From Undaria pinnatifida (taxonomy: Eukaryota > Sar > Phaeophyceae > Laminariales > Alariaceae), in NCBI GenBank assembly GCA_012845835.1, contig JABAKD010000004.1, positions 2,184,433 to 2,248,432 of the forward strand: a stretch of 64,000 bases of DNA, given 5' to 3'. Below the pieces are notes generated by a model. The model ran no database searches and had not been told where the DNA came from. It was given only the letters and a program-made list of their open reading frames with translations. Positions 31,650 to 42,430 of the stretch are shown here, piece by piece. The position numbers were made by a program, and so were the translations under genes. Position 1 is the first letter of the stretch. Each line of letters starts with the position of its first letter.

Positions 31650-31952
31650 GGTCGCCCCGGTGGCGTATCAGGTTATCCTCGAGCCTCGTATATAGGCCAG
31701 TTTCGAGAGTTCGAGTCCCCCCGAATGCATATTACTCGTATAAATTCGTGGAAACTTTTTCTTGGGCACAGATTGACTTTTGCGGAACGCGCGAGAGCGC
31801 GAGTTAGCAACACTCGATGAAAAATCGACGAGCAGTGGGATTGCTGAACCCTATGCGCGATAAAAATTGAAGCCAAGAACCGTGGGGGGAGAAGGGGCGA
31901 CACCTGTGACCACGGCTAGTCCAGAAGCTGGAAAGTAGAAGTGTGAAAAAAA
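31650..31952 (+). repeat. tRNA-derived SINE, full-length copy
   Basis: Head GGTCGCCCCGGTGGCGTATC with an A-box-like TGGCGTATCAGG (31661-31672) and a B box GAGTTCGAGTCCC (31706-31718) about 45 bp apart, as in RNA polymerase III promoters. The body carries GCGCGAGAGCGCGAGTTAGC, GAGCAGTGGGATTGCTGAAC, CCCTATGCGCGATAAAAATT and GACACCTGTGACCACGGCTA. The 3' end is GAAAGTAGAAGTGTGAAAAA. Minus-strand copies lie at 40394, 53474 and 62651, with truncated or diverged ones near 3776, 4969 and 6943. No protein is encoded; such elements depend on a LINE for movement. No target duplication was clear. Confidence 0.85.
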
Positions 31953-32159
31953 TGTATGATCATAGACTACTCTGTTATACACATACTTTTACTTCCGGGT
32001 TTTCACCACACTCGCACTCGAGTGACTCTATACCTCACGAGGACAGATATACTTCAGGTCATATTTTGGCGCAGCGTAGGACACCATCCCCTTTTACGGA
32101 GTTGTATAGCTACATCAACACAGCACGAAAGCTTAAGACCGCGACGGAACACGGGGTAG

Positions 32160-32216
32160 CGCTCTAGTGAGTGACCCCGAGCCACTGCCAAAAAATGGCG
32201 CGAAAAAGTGACCAGC
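32160..32216 (-). repeat. Copy of the GGGGTCACTCGCGCGAGTGA palindrome repeat end
   Basis: On the minus strand: GGTCACTTTTTCGCGCCATT, then GGCAGTGGCTCGGGGTCACT. It is the same block found at 48010, 54588 and 63280; the palindrome half beyond the centre is lost here. Confidence 0.65.
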
Positions 32217-32632
32217 CTACGATAGTCCTGGTCCCTTCTTGGAAGCACCAGAAACCGCTTGAACAGCGACGCAGGGCCTTCGTAGGAGTCTACTGCCTCA
32301 GCAACACCAATACAACTTGCCTTCGAAACGATGCCCTGGAGCACCTGCGTTGGAAACAAATACACTATCACCATATCTGTCCGGCATCCTGTCCATCGTG
32401 ACTGCTACATAATATTTTGCTCTGGTGTGGTCAGAGGCTACTACATCGGCAGCTTTTTCCCAAACGAGGCATGTCTCTGAAACTGAATATCAGTCGGAAA
32501 ATGTGCGTGAAGGCAATACTGCAAGAGTCAATGCGTGGGGGGAGACGTGGGAGACCCAAGACAAGGCACGAGAGTCCCCTCGTCACCTCCGTGTTCTGCG
32601 AGCAGCCCTCGCCCCCGGTGTCGGCACCGGCG

Positions 32633-32822
32633 GACGCATGCTACGGCAGGTGTGCACATACGTACCGTTTCCTGAGGCTCCTTTTGCCTGGGGAGCTGGA
32701 GGCAGACGTGCGAAAAAAGACCAGAGTGCTGCCCGATGAACGAGCGAGCGAAAAATCTAGAGTTAGCACTGAATAATGCTGCTAGACGAAAATTGTATCC
32801 CAACGATATTGGGTAGCATGTC
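32633..32822. mobile_element. MITE family 1, short diverged copy
   Basis: Starts GACGCATGCTACGGCAGGTG and contains TTTCCTGAGGCT and GGGGAGCTGGAGG, as in the copy at 34717. It ends GGGTAGCATGTC, a weak inverted match to the start. Its right end abuts the family 2 copy at 32824. Confidence 0.55.
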
Positions 32823-32823
32823 C

Positions 32824-33217
32824 GAGTCATCCCTCTATTGTGCGGTAGGGGTTGCATGTTTAGGGCCAGATGCTTCTCATCTTCTGACCTCTATAGTGTG
32901 GTTGAGCTCCTCACGTGTCGAATTATCGGGTAGCATGACATTTGTACGAAGATATTAGTTTTACGACTACTCATGTAGTAGTATTAATAGGACTAGCTCA
33001 TACAAATGTTGGACGAGTTGCTCACAGGACTAGCTCGTGGGCTATTAATAGGACTATTAGTAGGACTGGCGCATAAAAACGTTGGACGGGTTGCGCGAAC
33101 GAATGCCTCCAGATGATCGAGGTCATGCTTGGGGTGAGATACCGAGCTTCTCACGTGAAAATCTCAGAAACTTATTAGAATATGCTTATACCATGTCCCC
33201 CTGCCGTGGGATGATTC
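32824..33217. mobile_element. MITE family 2, copy A
   Basis: Left end GAGTCATCCCTCTATTGTGC with GGTAGGGGTTGCATG, and an internal GACCTCTATAGTG-GGTTGAGCTCCTCACGTG-type module. The right part has GGGTTGCGCGAACGAATGCC and ends CCCCTGCCGTGGGATGATTC. Compare copies at 38830, 39745 and 40850. No ORF. Confidence 0.7.
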
Positions 33218-33419
33218 GTTACTCTAACCCTCTAAACCTATCGAACAAGGCGTCATTGGGGAACCCCGGCGGAAAGAAGTAGTTAGCCGAAAAAAGGCGC
33301 ACTACCTCAATAGTAGCAACCGTGACAGTGGCTTCGAACGTCACACCGGCCCTTGCGCCATTTGCTCCTTCCGGAATGCGCATCACGCTTGTCTGAACCC
33401 GAAACGCACGCTCCAAACA

Positions 33420-34290
33420 TGTTCCGGTGGGGCGTTGCGAACTTCGACGGGGAGATGCTCATCATCGTGGCCCCGGTGCCTCTTTAGGCCACGCGCCCGC
33501 CGAAACATCTCTGTGTTCCTTATTTGAACTTTGTTCCCATGCCCCGCTTCAGGTAATTCCTGCCCCCTGGCTGTGCATGCTTTCGCGGTCGCTCTACATC
33601 CCTCCATGAACTCCCATCCTCGGTATTTGGTACACCTCCGTGGGCCTCTTAACTCTGCCAGCACCTCCGTTCCCTGCAGTCGGATGTCGTGTCTCGTGAA
33701 TGCTCCCTGACCCTGTGTTGGTCTCCAACTTGTTCCGCGCGCTGGTACCCCTCCGTGCTGAAGCATTACACCAGTTAGAGCGATGAGAGCAATCCTCAGG
33801 CTCTCGCCACTCCTCCGTAGCAATGGATATCTTCTCGGTTGCCCTATATCTCTCCATGGAGTTCGATTCAATCCTCGGTCCTCCGCACCTTTTAGTAGAG
33901 ATTTCTCTGCTCCACACCGGTTGATCCATACCCTATACTCCGGTGGCGGGCACGATTTATTGCACGTTCCAAACCCCCGACGTTGGGGTTCCCGTTTTAC
34001 CGGGCGCTGTTTACCCCTCGCTACCACATTTTCAGGCTGGTTCGAGTGCTACGAACTATCCCCATGCTCTCCTCACTCTTCTGTGACACCGCATGCCTCC
34101 TCGGTTGCCCTCCATTCTTCCATGGAGCTCCAGCAAATCCTTGGCGCCCCCCGTGGCTTTTCAGCGTGGGTTTTCTTACTCTGGCGGTCAGTTCACGTCG
34201 TAAACCAGGGGATTGGACGCTCCGTTCCTTTGTGTCGGCCTCGATGCTCTACCGGGCGAGGTTGGTCTTTCCGTGAGGCTTAATGCCCAC
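33420..34290. repeat. About 260-bp tandem repeat, three diverged units
   Basis: TCGGTTGCCCTATATCTCTC with CATGGAGTTCGATTCAATCC at 33836 recurs as diverged versions at 33582 and 34102, spaced about 254 and 266 bp. Long frames are open on both strands (215 codons on the minus strand ending at 33383), but the proteins resemble nothing I know and simply mirror the tandem structure. Confidence 0.55.
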
Positions 34291-34716
34291 TCGAATGCTG
34301 TGAACACTCGTCGATGTTTTTCGTTGTCCTGCAGATTTAAATGGCGTTTAATAATGTATAACGCACTGGACTAAAGAGGAGAGCAGACGTGTATTTCGAC
34401 GAGCAAGTTCACCATCAACGAGAAGGTGAAAAAACGCCATTATCGGTCGGTCAAAAATGCAATGTTCCGTAATTCGTTTGACGTGGAGCACGCTCAAGTT
34501 GGCCAAGTGACAGGCGAGGCGAGACGGTATGCCCACCTTGCGCTGTTTGACTCTCACATGTGTCTCATTTCCTGGCCCAAACGTGGAAAACAAAACCACG
34601 GGTGCGGCTTTGTCAAACATCAGATCTATTGTTAGTGAGAGCGTGAAGTAGTGCGAGAATGATGACCTGGATACGCGCGTGCCGTATAGTCCCTTACATG
34701 AACACATGATGCTATC

Positions 34717-35030
34717 ACACATGCTACGGTACAGAGGTGCACCAATGAACCATTGTATTTCCTGAGGCTACTTACCAGTTGGGGAGCTGGTTTTATCAAA
34801 TACCTCACACAAAAAGCATTGTTCACTATAATACTGAAAGTGCTACCCCATGAACAAACAAGCCATATGAATGACACCTACCGTGGACATACAAAAATTC
34901 GTGGATGTTGCGACAACACAAGAACAACACTCTTCTTCTTCCGACGATGATTGTTTTGGGTTGAGGAGCCGCGTCATCCATACAAAACAATAGCCAAAAA
35001 GAGGTATAGCTCTCTATCGTAGAGCACGGA
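34717..35030. mobile_element. MITE family 1, copy b
   Basis: Left end ATGCTACGGTACAGAGGTGC; internal TTGGGGAGCTGGTTTTATCA, CTACCCCATGAACAAACAAG, a TTCCGACGATGATTG-type module and TTTGGGTTGAGGAG. Right end AAAAGAGGTATAGC and CTATCGTAGAGCACGG, inverted to the left end. No ORF. Confidence 0.75.
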
Positions 35031-35155
35031 ATAGCCATCGCACGGTAGTGGTGCTGAAGAAAGCGCCTGAGCGCCTATCGCGAGAAGCCCAATATTTCAT
35101 CCTTAACATGACTTCGAAGGCATTCGCTCGCGCAACCCGACTAAGCGTATATCTC

Positions 35156-37296
35156 CTAGTCAGCGACATGCCGCGGACGACGAGCGGATAGCGGGGGTGT
35201 CTCCGCCTCTACCGATCCTCCCGACCCAATCGACTCTACATCATCATGCCCTCCCGGCCTAATCGACTCTACCTCATCATCGCATCCTGGATTCCTCATC
35301 TCTACCTCCCCTGCCTCCTGCCCTCCCTGCCCCTCCCCATCAGTCTCAGGCGCTGGAGAAGACACAGAGGGAGCTGCTCTATCAGAGGAATTGTTCACGG
35401 GCGAAGACGGTTCAGAGGGGGAAGATGGAATAGATGGGATTGGCCTACACTGCCTGCATCAACACTGACAACCCCACCAATTCCTGCACCAGAAGCTGTT
35501 ACACCACGCCTTAAAAGTGTGTGGGCAACTCCTCTCCCAACAATCAGCCATACCTCGGCTTCTACATCGTCGTCATTTTCCCCCCCTCCCTCCTCTGCGA
35601 CCTCTATCAGCAAGGAAAGTTGCAGTGGAGGGAGCTGTGACGGCAACACCTCCCACGTTACATCTCTCGCTTCCTGCATAGTCCCAGCCCTCGTAAGTAC
35701 TCTGTGACAATCACGGGGGCGGTCTCTCGAAGGACCGACATAAAAGGAACTCTCATCCTTCGGTAACAGCTTCGACGATCGCTGCCACCTGCAGTACGCC
35801 GGTTTCAAAACGGATACACTCTAGCAGGACGAGGTTCTCCATACCACATCTCATACGGTGACTTAGAGTCAGGGTTAGCAGAACATGTGGTTCATTGCTT
35901 CGCAAGCCCAGTGCATAGCTTCAGCCCAGAGTTTGTGAGTCTTAGGTAACTGCACATGCCCAAAACGAACTTTCGCCTGGATACGAGCCGCCATCGCGGC
36001 CTCCTCAATCAATCCCAGCCCACGTTCTGCAACACCATTATATTGCGGACTATAAGCCGGAGCGGTCTCTTGTTTGATCAAAAGTTCGTTGCACACAGAT
36101 GCGAATCCTCCCCCGAGAAACTCTCCTCCATTGTCTGATCTAACAATCTCAACCAATGATGGGATCCCATCAACACGCACACTCGCAAGGAAATTTCGGA
36201 AAGCACTGCCAGCGTCTGATTTATTCCCCAGGAAATACATCCATGCACGCCTTGTGGAATCATCCTTCACATTCATGGGGTAATATTTACCCCCTACGGA
36301 CGCAACGTCCTACCTCCCTCCCAGGTCAACAAAAACTCTGCCCAACTTTTTATCTGATCTACGTTTAGTTTCATGAGAAATTCCTTTCCTATTAATAATA
36401 GCCTTCCACATTGAACATCCCGTAGAAGCATGCATGTCACCAACCAACTCGGTACCTAGTCAGTAGGACAAAGCAATCTCTCGTGCGAATGAGCATACAT
36501 GTTGTGAAGCTCGTTCACATCCATCGTGGTTTCATGCTTGGGGTTTGAAAGAGTGAGGGCAGCCACACCGTACCAACAGAGTCTTCTACTAGACAATACG
36601 CAGTCGCAATCAGAATATCAATTTCGGAAACAAACGCCTTATACAGGTTGTTGTGTCGGGCACTCAACAAAACGTTCTGCGACCATGAGGGGTACAACAC
36701 GTCGCCGCCGTTAAAAACAGGAGCTTTGGGAACTTTAATAGGACCCCTACCAAACTTCTCTCCTGTGTCAGTAATGTCAGCCCCAGGAATCAGTGCGTTT
36801 CCACTGGCGAATTTTCCCACCACTCATTCGGCAGAGAAGGAGCGAGCAGAACAGCGGACTGGCTACCTACAGCAGCCCTACCGACAGTCCCGTGAATCGA
36901 AACAAAATTTACTGCAGGAACAGAGGAACGATTTTCAGCAGATACATGGGGGTTCAAGCCTGAGGTCACGCTCCTACTCCCAACCCGCATGCTGGACACG
37001 CCAAAGCAGGGCATCGCCGCCCGTACTTCCCGCAGTCCCGCCGGTGGCACCCGATTGGTGCACACCAGCCTCTAGTCCGGTGTCTCCAGGTGCGACACAC
37101 TCAGAACCAGAGGACTCCACTTCTTTTCCTTGCTGCATCTCAACGAGAAACTTAAGCAGATCTTGCTGAGATGACACTAGAGTTGCAAGCTCAGACAATT
37201 GTGTCTCTAAGGAACCCATCCTCTCACCAACCTCCTACGATCCACCCTGAGATGGGTTGACCGCATGATTCTCGTTCCCCTGTTCAGCCATGATGA
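35156..37296 (-). pseudogene. Broken Ty1/Copia retrotransposon: gag start, pre-integrase, integrase, linker
   Basis: Read on the minus strand: a gag-like start from ATG 37290 (MAEQGNENH) with an early stop, then MGSLETQLSEL; a gag piece near 36770-36590 (KAPVFNGGDVLYPSWSQNVL); a pre-integrase tail with DMHASTGCSMWKAII near 36430; then the integrase core. The core has VFVDLGG (first catalytic Asp), VRSDNGGEFLGGG (second Asp) and SPQYNGVAERGL (catalytic Glu), so the D-D-E set survives, but a TAG at 36312-36310 cuts it after the first Asp. A linker with SPYEMWYGEPRPA and an acidic Ser/Pro/Gly-rich piece follows to 35156. Protease and most of gag are deleted, and no reverse transcriptase or RNase H follows. 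I could not identify LTRs. Confidence 0.82.
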
Positions 37297-37789
37297 GGCA
37301 GGGTGATCAAGCCTTCCTCGACAGACCAATCGAGCAAGCCCAGGGGGACGAAGCAGCAGCCGACTGATGCTCTATAGCGTGTTGGTAAATCCGTGACTTC
37401 TGGTGAAAGAGATATTGTATTAATGAGACCTTGCTCTGGAGAGACAAGTCGGGAAGTGGAGTGAACGAGTGGGGCGAGCACAAGGGCTGCGAGCTCCCTC
37501 GCCACTTCGGAAAGATGCACACAATCGGACCAATGCAACCTACCGATCACGGCAGCAAGCCGTTAGTCCGACCTTTAGCAACAATACGGGAGTATTCTAC
37601 CTAACAATCGTCCGATGTACCATACATACTCCTACGGTCCAACGTATAACCCTCAGGTGTACAATCTACCGAACTACCGCAGCACCACAAAGAGTATTCC
37701 TATGTGATAGCTTGGCAACCTCAGATCGACAGTTCCGCTATTCAAATCATCCAATCAGATGTTCCACAGCAACTCAGCCGATGCACACG
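37297..37789. other. Stretch without recognisable genes next to the Copia remnant
   Basis: It probably holds the leader of the Copia element on the minus strand (a Pro/Leu-rich open stretch to about 37550). No primer-binding site or LTR edge was convincing. Confidence 0.4.
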
Positions 37790-37892
37790 GCAGCGAACGA
37801 ATGCCTTCGAAGTCATTTTTCGGGTGAGATATTGAGCGCCTCATGTGAAGACCTCAGGAAATCATGCGGCACCCCTACCGTGGGATGGCTCT
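37790..37892. mobile_element. MITE family 2, right-end fragment (copy E)
   Basis: GCGAACGAATGCCTTCGAAG, GTGAGATATTGAGCGCCTCA and CACCCCTACCGTGGGATGGC match the right halves of copies A and C. The left half is absent. Confidence 0.6.
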
Positions 37893-38127
37893 TAACCCAC
37901 TACGATGCGGTAGCAGGGCATCTTTCTTGGGGATGTTTTTTTCTGCAATGGTTCGAGGTCACTCGCGCGAGTGATCCCCTCTTCGTTGGTGGTCTAAAGC
38001 TTCCGCGCATTCTTTTTTTTCAATTTGCGACATGAGCGGGCCATGGACTGGTAACCCCCGCGTTGCCCCAGAACCGTCTCTCCTGAAGTATTTTTGTCAG
38101 TGAAAACGCAGAAGAGTCACTCGTGCG

Positions 38128-38620
38128 AGTGTGATATGATATGATATGATATGATGTGATATGATATGATATGATATGATATGATATGATATGATATGAT
38201 ATGATATGATATGATATGATATGATATGATATGATATCGATATGACATGATATGATGTGATATGATATGATAGCTCAAACCCGGCAGCGAAAATGGGGGT
38301 ATATCATAACATCACCATATCATCATCATAACATCGTCATACCATCGTCATAAAATCACCATAACATCATGATAACATCATCATAACGTCACCATAACAA
38401 CGTCATAACATCATTACAACATCATCGTAACATTACCATGACATCATCATAACATCATGATATGATATAATAGGATATTTGATAATACTTCGAAGTATAT
38501 ATTATGATACGATATGATATGATGTGATATGATATGAAATGATATGATATGTAATGGTATGGTATGGTATGATATGATATGATATGGTGTGATATGGTGT
38601 GATAGCTCAAACCCGGCGGC
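38128..38620. repeat. GATAT pentamer satellite with ACATCATCATA arrays
   Basis: GATAT units (38128-38270), then an ACATCATCATA-type array (38300-38460), then GATAT/GATGTGATAT again (38495-38610). The same 28-bp bridge beginning AGCTCAAACCCGGC starts near 38272 and again near 38603, so the whole block appears duplicated. Confidence 0.9.
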
Positions 38621-38765
38621 GAAAATGGGAGTATATCATAACATCATCATAACATCATAGCATCACAATATCACCAAAACACATCATCATAGCATCATCA
38701 TAACATCATCATAACATCATCAAAACATTATCATAACATCGTCACTACATCATCGTAACATCCCC
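38620..38765. repeat. Second ACATCATCATA array
   Basis: AACATCATCATAACATCATA-type units follow the second GGGAGTATATCAT bridge and mirror the first block at 38290-38460. Confidence 0.9.
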
Positions 38766-38829
38766 CCTAGTATTACGTTTATTAGTACCATGCCGTAGCC
38801 TTGTTTCAGTGTGAATCCTCAAGATAAAC

Positions 38830-39137
38830 GAGCCATCTCCCTATAGTACGGTATACAGTGCGGTACGGGTTGCAAATTTTGGACACCCCATATGGTGTTT
38901 GAGGCGTTCTGACCTCTATAGTGCGGGTGAGCTCCTCAAGTGAGGAACTACCGTTGTCACAATTTGTCTTCACGAGAATCATTTGTTTTAGAGCTAATAA
39001 GGCATACACCCTTTGGTCGGGTTCACGAACGACTGCCTTCGAGGTCAAGCTTCGGGTGAGTTATTGAGCTCCCTCATGCTATGAGCTCATAGACGTTTTA
39101 GAACCTTCTGCTGCACCCCTATCGTGGGACGGATCTC
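38830..39137. mobile_element. MITE family 2, copy B
   Basis: Left end GAGCCATCTCCCTATAGTAC, internal TCTGACCTCTATAGTGCGGG and GAGCTCCTCAAGTGAGGAAC, right end CTGCTGCACCCCTATCGTGG and GACGGATCTC. The two ends are imperfect inverted repeats of about 25 bp. No ORF. Confidence 0.75.
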
Positions 39138-39744
39138 AGGACTGGACATGTTCCATTTTCCTGGGCTCCTCGTTTCGGGAGCCCCAACTATAACCACTTA
39201 CTTCCAGTTGTGACTCTCGTGCTATGGTGTACATGTATGTGTTTATTTATGCCGGTGGACAAGTCTGGTTTACGATATGTTTTTTTGGTGTGGGCGACGG
39301 TAGCATCTTCGGAGTTGCGGCGGAACTCATTGTTTCCCGAAAGGGTACGAAAAATTGGTGTGCGTGCGACCGCCACTTTGAGGTATCGTATACTATATTC
39401 CATACACTTGATATGATCAGCGGGCAATGCCCCAGCTGGTCGGTACTTCAATTCACATCCTCTCCTTTTTTCTTCAAATCTCTCCTCCCCGCCTGATGGT
39501 GCCCCGGATATCGTGACTTCTGTCCCCGTGAGTGGGTCTGCACCCGGCAACGCGGGTTATCGATTTTGCTCGTGCTTTATGAGCAAGACCACGCGTCGAA
39601 CACCCGCTTGTACGTGGATGGTCAGACAAGATGGACCTTTTTGTTTCTGAGGGTCTTTACATAAGGAGCTGTATGCGTTCGAACGCCTTCCAAGGTTGAC
39701 AAAAACGGATGCTTGGTTTGAACGACCAGTTCAACCCGATGGAT
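39138..39744. other. Stretch between two MITE copies, no gene recognised
   Basis: Overlapping frames occur on both strands at 39188-39550, but none shows conserved motifs. Confidence 0.4.
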
Positions 39745-40033
39745 GAGTCATCCCACGATATAGCACGGTATAGGTTGCACAATGCGGGTTGCACGTTTTG
39801 GACCAAACATTTCTGACCGATTGACCCCCCTCAAGTGTGGAGCTAAGGGTTAGAACATGGTAAATTTACGACTGTCGCTTGCTTTAGGACCCATGAAATG
39901 CTGGTCGGGTTGGGCGAACGAATGCCTCCGAGATATAATGTTTCAGGTGGTGTTGATGATATTGAGCTAGCTCCTCATGTTATGAGGTGAGAACGTTCTT
40001 AAACTCTGCTGCACCCCTAGCGTGGAATGGCTC
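39745..40033. mobile_element. MITE family 2, copy C
   Basis: Left end GAGTCATCCCACGATATAGC, right end GCACCCCTAGCGTGGAATGG then CTC. The ends pair as inverted repeats (GAGYCATYCCACGMTAG). Length 289 bp; no ORF. Confidence 0.75.
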
Positions 40034-40393
40034 GAGCTGTGAGTAACCCATGGCCTAGAGGTGTACTAAACATAACGCCTTTCGTATCGCAAACCAAAAA
40101 TGATAGCTTTCCGATGATTTTGAGTCATGGAGCCCAATCGCTTAGAAAATATTGTTCCCTAAAGCTGCCACTCCCTGTCGTTGGGCGCGTCGTAGCTCAA
40201 CAATAGTGCTACCCGAAAAACTGGTCTTGAAAAACAACGCACGCTTCATCCGACCCACCAGCTGATAACCAAGCCTACGGCATGGCATTAGTAGGGGGGA
40301 TGTTATGATGATGTAATGATTTAGCCCCGTTTTTCACGACTAGAATTGAGCCATTCGCACGAATGACGCTTTTTTGTTTCACAATTCTAATTT

Positions 40394-40742
40394 CCTTTCG
40401 TCACTTTTTTTTTTGTTGTTTTGCTTTCACGAGGCGCTTGTGGGAGCGTTTTCTGCTCCTTTCGTCAACTTGTGAAGAAGCCGTCATCACAGGGTCTTAT
40501 TTTCTTCTCCCCGGTTTTCGACTCGAATTTTTAGTGCGCATAGGGTCCAGCAATCCCATTGCTCGTAGATTTTTCATCGAGTAGTGTTGCAAACTCACGC
40601 TCACGCACTTTCCGCACATCAATTTGTGCACAAGAACAAGCCCCTACGAATTTATGCGAGTATGCACCCGGGGGGACTCCAACTCACGAAACTGACCTAT
40701 TATACCACGCTCGAGGATAACCTGATACGCCACCAGGGCGAC
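40394..40742 (-). repeat. tRNA-derived SINE, long copy
   Basis: Plus-strand text includes GCGCATAGGGTCCAGCAATC, CATCAATTTGTGCACAAGAA, GGGGGACTCCAACTCACGAA (reverse B box, one mismatch) and GATAACCTGATACGCCACCA, ending at the tRNA-like head. The tail side is extended relative to the other copies. Confidence 0.8.
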
Positions 40743-40849
40743 ACTGTCACAATGTACCTCACTGGCGAAAACACTTTAGGCGATATGTTGGCGCAGTGTT
40801 ACAGGTGCCCATTCCATTGCGGGTTTATATCCCAATACTAGCCGTCAAA

Positions 40850-41118
40850 GAGTCATCTCTCTATGGTGCGGTAGGGGTTCGCCCTTTATGGGTAAACTAA
40901 TGTTTCTGACCTTCTGACCTTCTGACACCCTGACTTTCTGACCTTCTGACCTTCTGACCTTCTGACCGGTTGAGCTCACTCGAGTGTGAAACTATCGTTC
41001 GTATGACGTACATGTTCACGCGTAATTTTGTTTTCGGACTTCAGCGCGTGGAAGACTGTTGGCCGGGTTGCGCGAAAGAACGTTTTCGGAGAAACATGGT
41101 TCGGTTGAGATATTGAGC
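40850..41118. mobile_element. MITE family 2, copy D, right end truncated
   Basis: Left end GAGTCATCTCTCTATGGTGC with GGTAGGGGTT. An internal CTTCTGACC unit is expanded about six times (40908-40975). The copy stops after GAGATATTGAGCTT at 41120, exactly where the 0.34-kb direct repeat begins, so the right end was lost or displaced by that insertion. Confidence 0.7.
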
Positions 41119-41577
41119 TTACCTACGTCAACGTCCCGGCGGTCAACCTAAAATCATATTCCATGAACGTTGCTAACCATACGTTATTGCGCCGCATCAT
41201 TTTTCGTACTAGCATTACTCGTACGTACTACATGTACCAGCTTTTGGATATGACTAACCAGCAAGCTGCTGTGCATCATGTATCCAAGATATTGCTGCTG
41301 AGAATTGTGCTTGCTCCGTACTGCCTCGATAAACGGCAACTAACAAGACTTATAATAACTGTCTGTTGTAAAAGACGAACAACTCGCAATGTATACCAGA
41401 TGACTTTTAAGTGTTATCAAGTAACGACATGATGGTTACTGACAAGTGGCATCTAAAATACCTCCTCTGTTGTAAAAGACGAACAACTCGCAATGTATAT
41501 ACCAGATGACGTTTAAGTGTTATCAAGTAACGACCTGATGGTTACTGACAAGTAGCATCTCAAATACCTCCTCCCGT
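41115..41577. repeat. Left member of direct repeats flanking the Copia gag-protease element
   Basis: Nearly identical to 46840-47175 over about 340 bp (GTCAACGTCCCGGCGGTCAA through GATGGTTACTGACAAGT). This copy has an extra tandem unit of about 104 bp (TCTGTTGTAAAAGACGAACA at 41362 and 41466). Position and orientation suit a 3' LTR of the minus-strand element, but clean TG...CA ends are not visible. Confidence 0.7.
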
Positions 41578-42420
41578 TAAGTTAACACTTTCTCACTCTG
41601 CGTTACATGCTGAAAACCTCCATGACAGAAATGCATGCAGCAACGATGGTAAGTGTTGGGAAAAATGTTTTACGTAGAGCAAACTCATCTTGCTAAAATA
41701 CCCGAGGGGTGAACACAAAGTAAGCGGACACGAAAAATCCTGCTCTGACACTATACGTGCTTTTGCAAATTTATGCAAGTTAACTTACTAGCTCACAATA
41801 ATACTAGAATCACCAGACGTGAACCATATTCCAATCGGTTAACCAACCAAGGAATAGATGATGTTTGCAGTAGTCTAAAACAGTGAATGTGTTCATCATT
41901 CCGCAACAATCATAGGAGTGAACAGCCTACCAATGTTCCTGCCGCCCTCAAATAAAGGAACAAAGGGGCACTGCCAGCGATTTACAGCTGGATAAGACCA
42001 CTTATTATAGAGAGACATCACCTCTCGTGTATTTTAACCTTCCGTGTGTACTTGTCCAGGTGGCGGGTTTTTCCGGCCGTATATATCCTGAAGTACCGGA
42101 GATGGTGTAGTTAAATGTAAGATTCAACCGTCCAGTCGTTAATACCTATTCGACTTGTACCCTTACTTGGTACTAACTGCGATATTTCGCAATTTCCAAA
42201 CCGTGCACAACACCGGTCGTTGTCTCTGCTTGCCCGGTACAAAGAGAACATGCGACACTCTACGTACAGCTTTGGTAAGGAGATGACGTATTTCACACTT
42301 CCAGTGGCTTGACCATATTGGTGTAGACGTTGTCGGTGTGGACGCTGTTGATGTAGACAGACGTTGTCGGTGTGGACGCTGTTGATGTAGACGTCGTTAG
42401 ATGTGCTTGGTCTGTGTCCG
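41578..42420. other. Stretch between the left direct repeat and the Copia frame
   Basis: AT-rich and without recognisable coding motifs. If the flanking repeats are LTRs this is internal non-coding sequence. It contains a 34-bp minisatellite at 42322-42395 (GTTGTCGGTGTGGACGCTGT twice). Confidence 0.5.
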
Positions 42421-42430
42421 TCGGCTGGAC

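Noticed and set aside
31650-31730. Functional tRNA gene
   Set aside because: A and B boxes are present, but no clean acceptor stem or anticodon arm is evident and the sequence recurs as the head of a SINE.
33383-34027. 215-codon minus-strand frame next to the Copia remnant
   Set aside because: It mirrors a roughly 260-bp tandem repeat, is also open on the other strand, and has no RT or RNase H motifs.
38300-38460. CRISPR-like array
   Set aside because: ACATCATCATA units are contiguous simple repeats without unique spacers, in a eukaryotic context.
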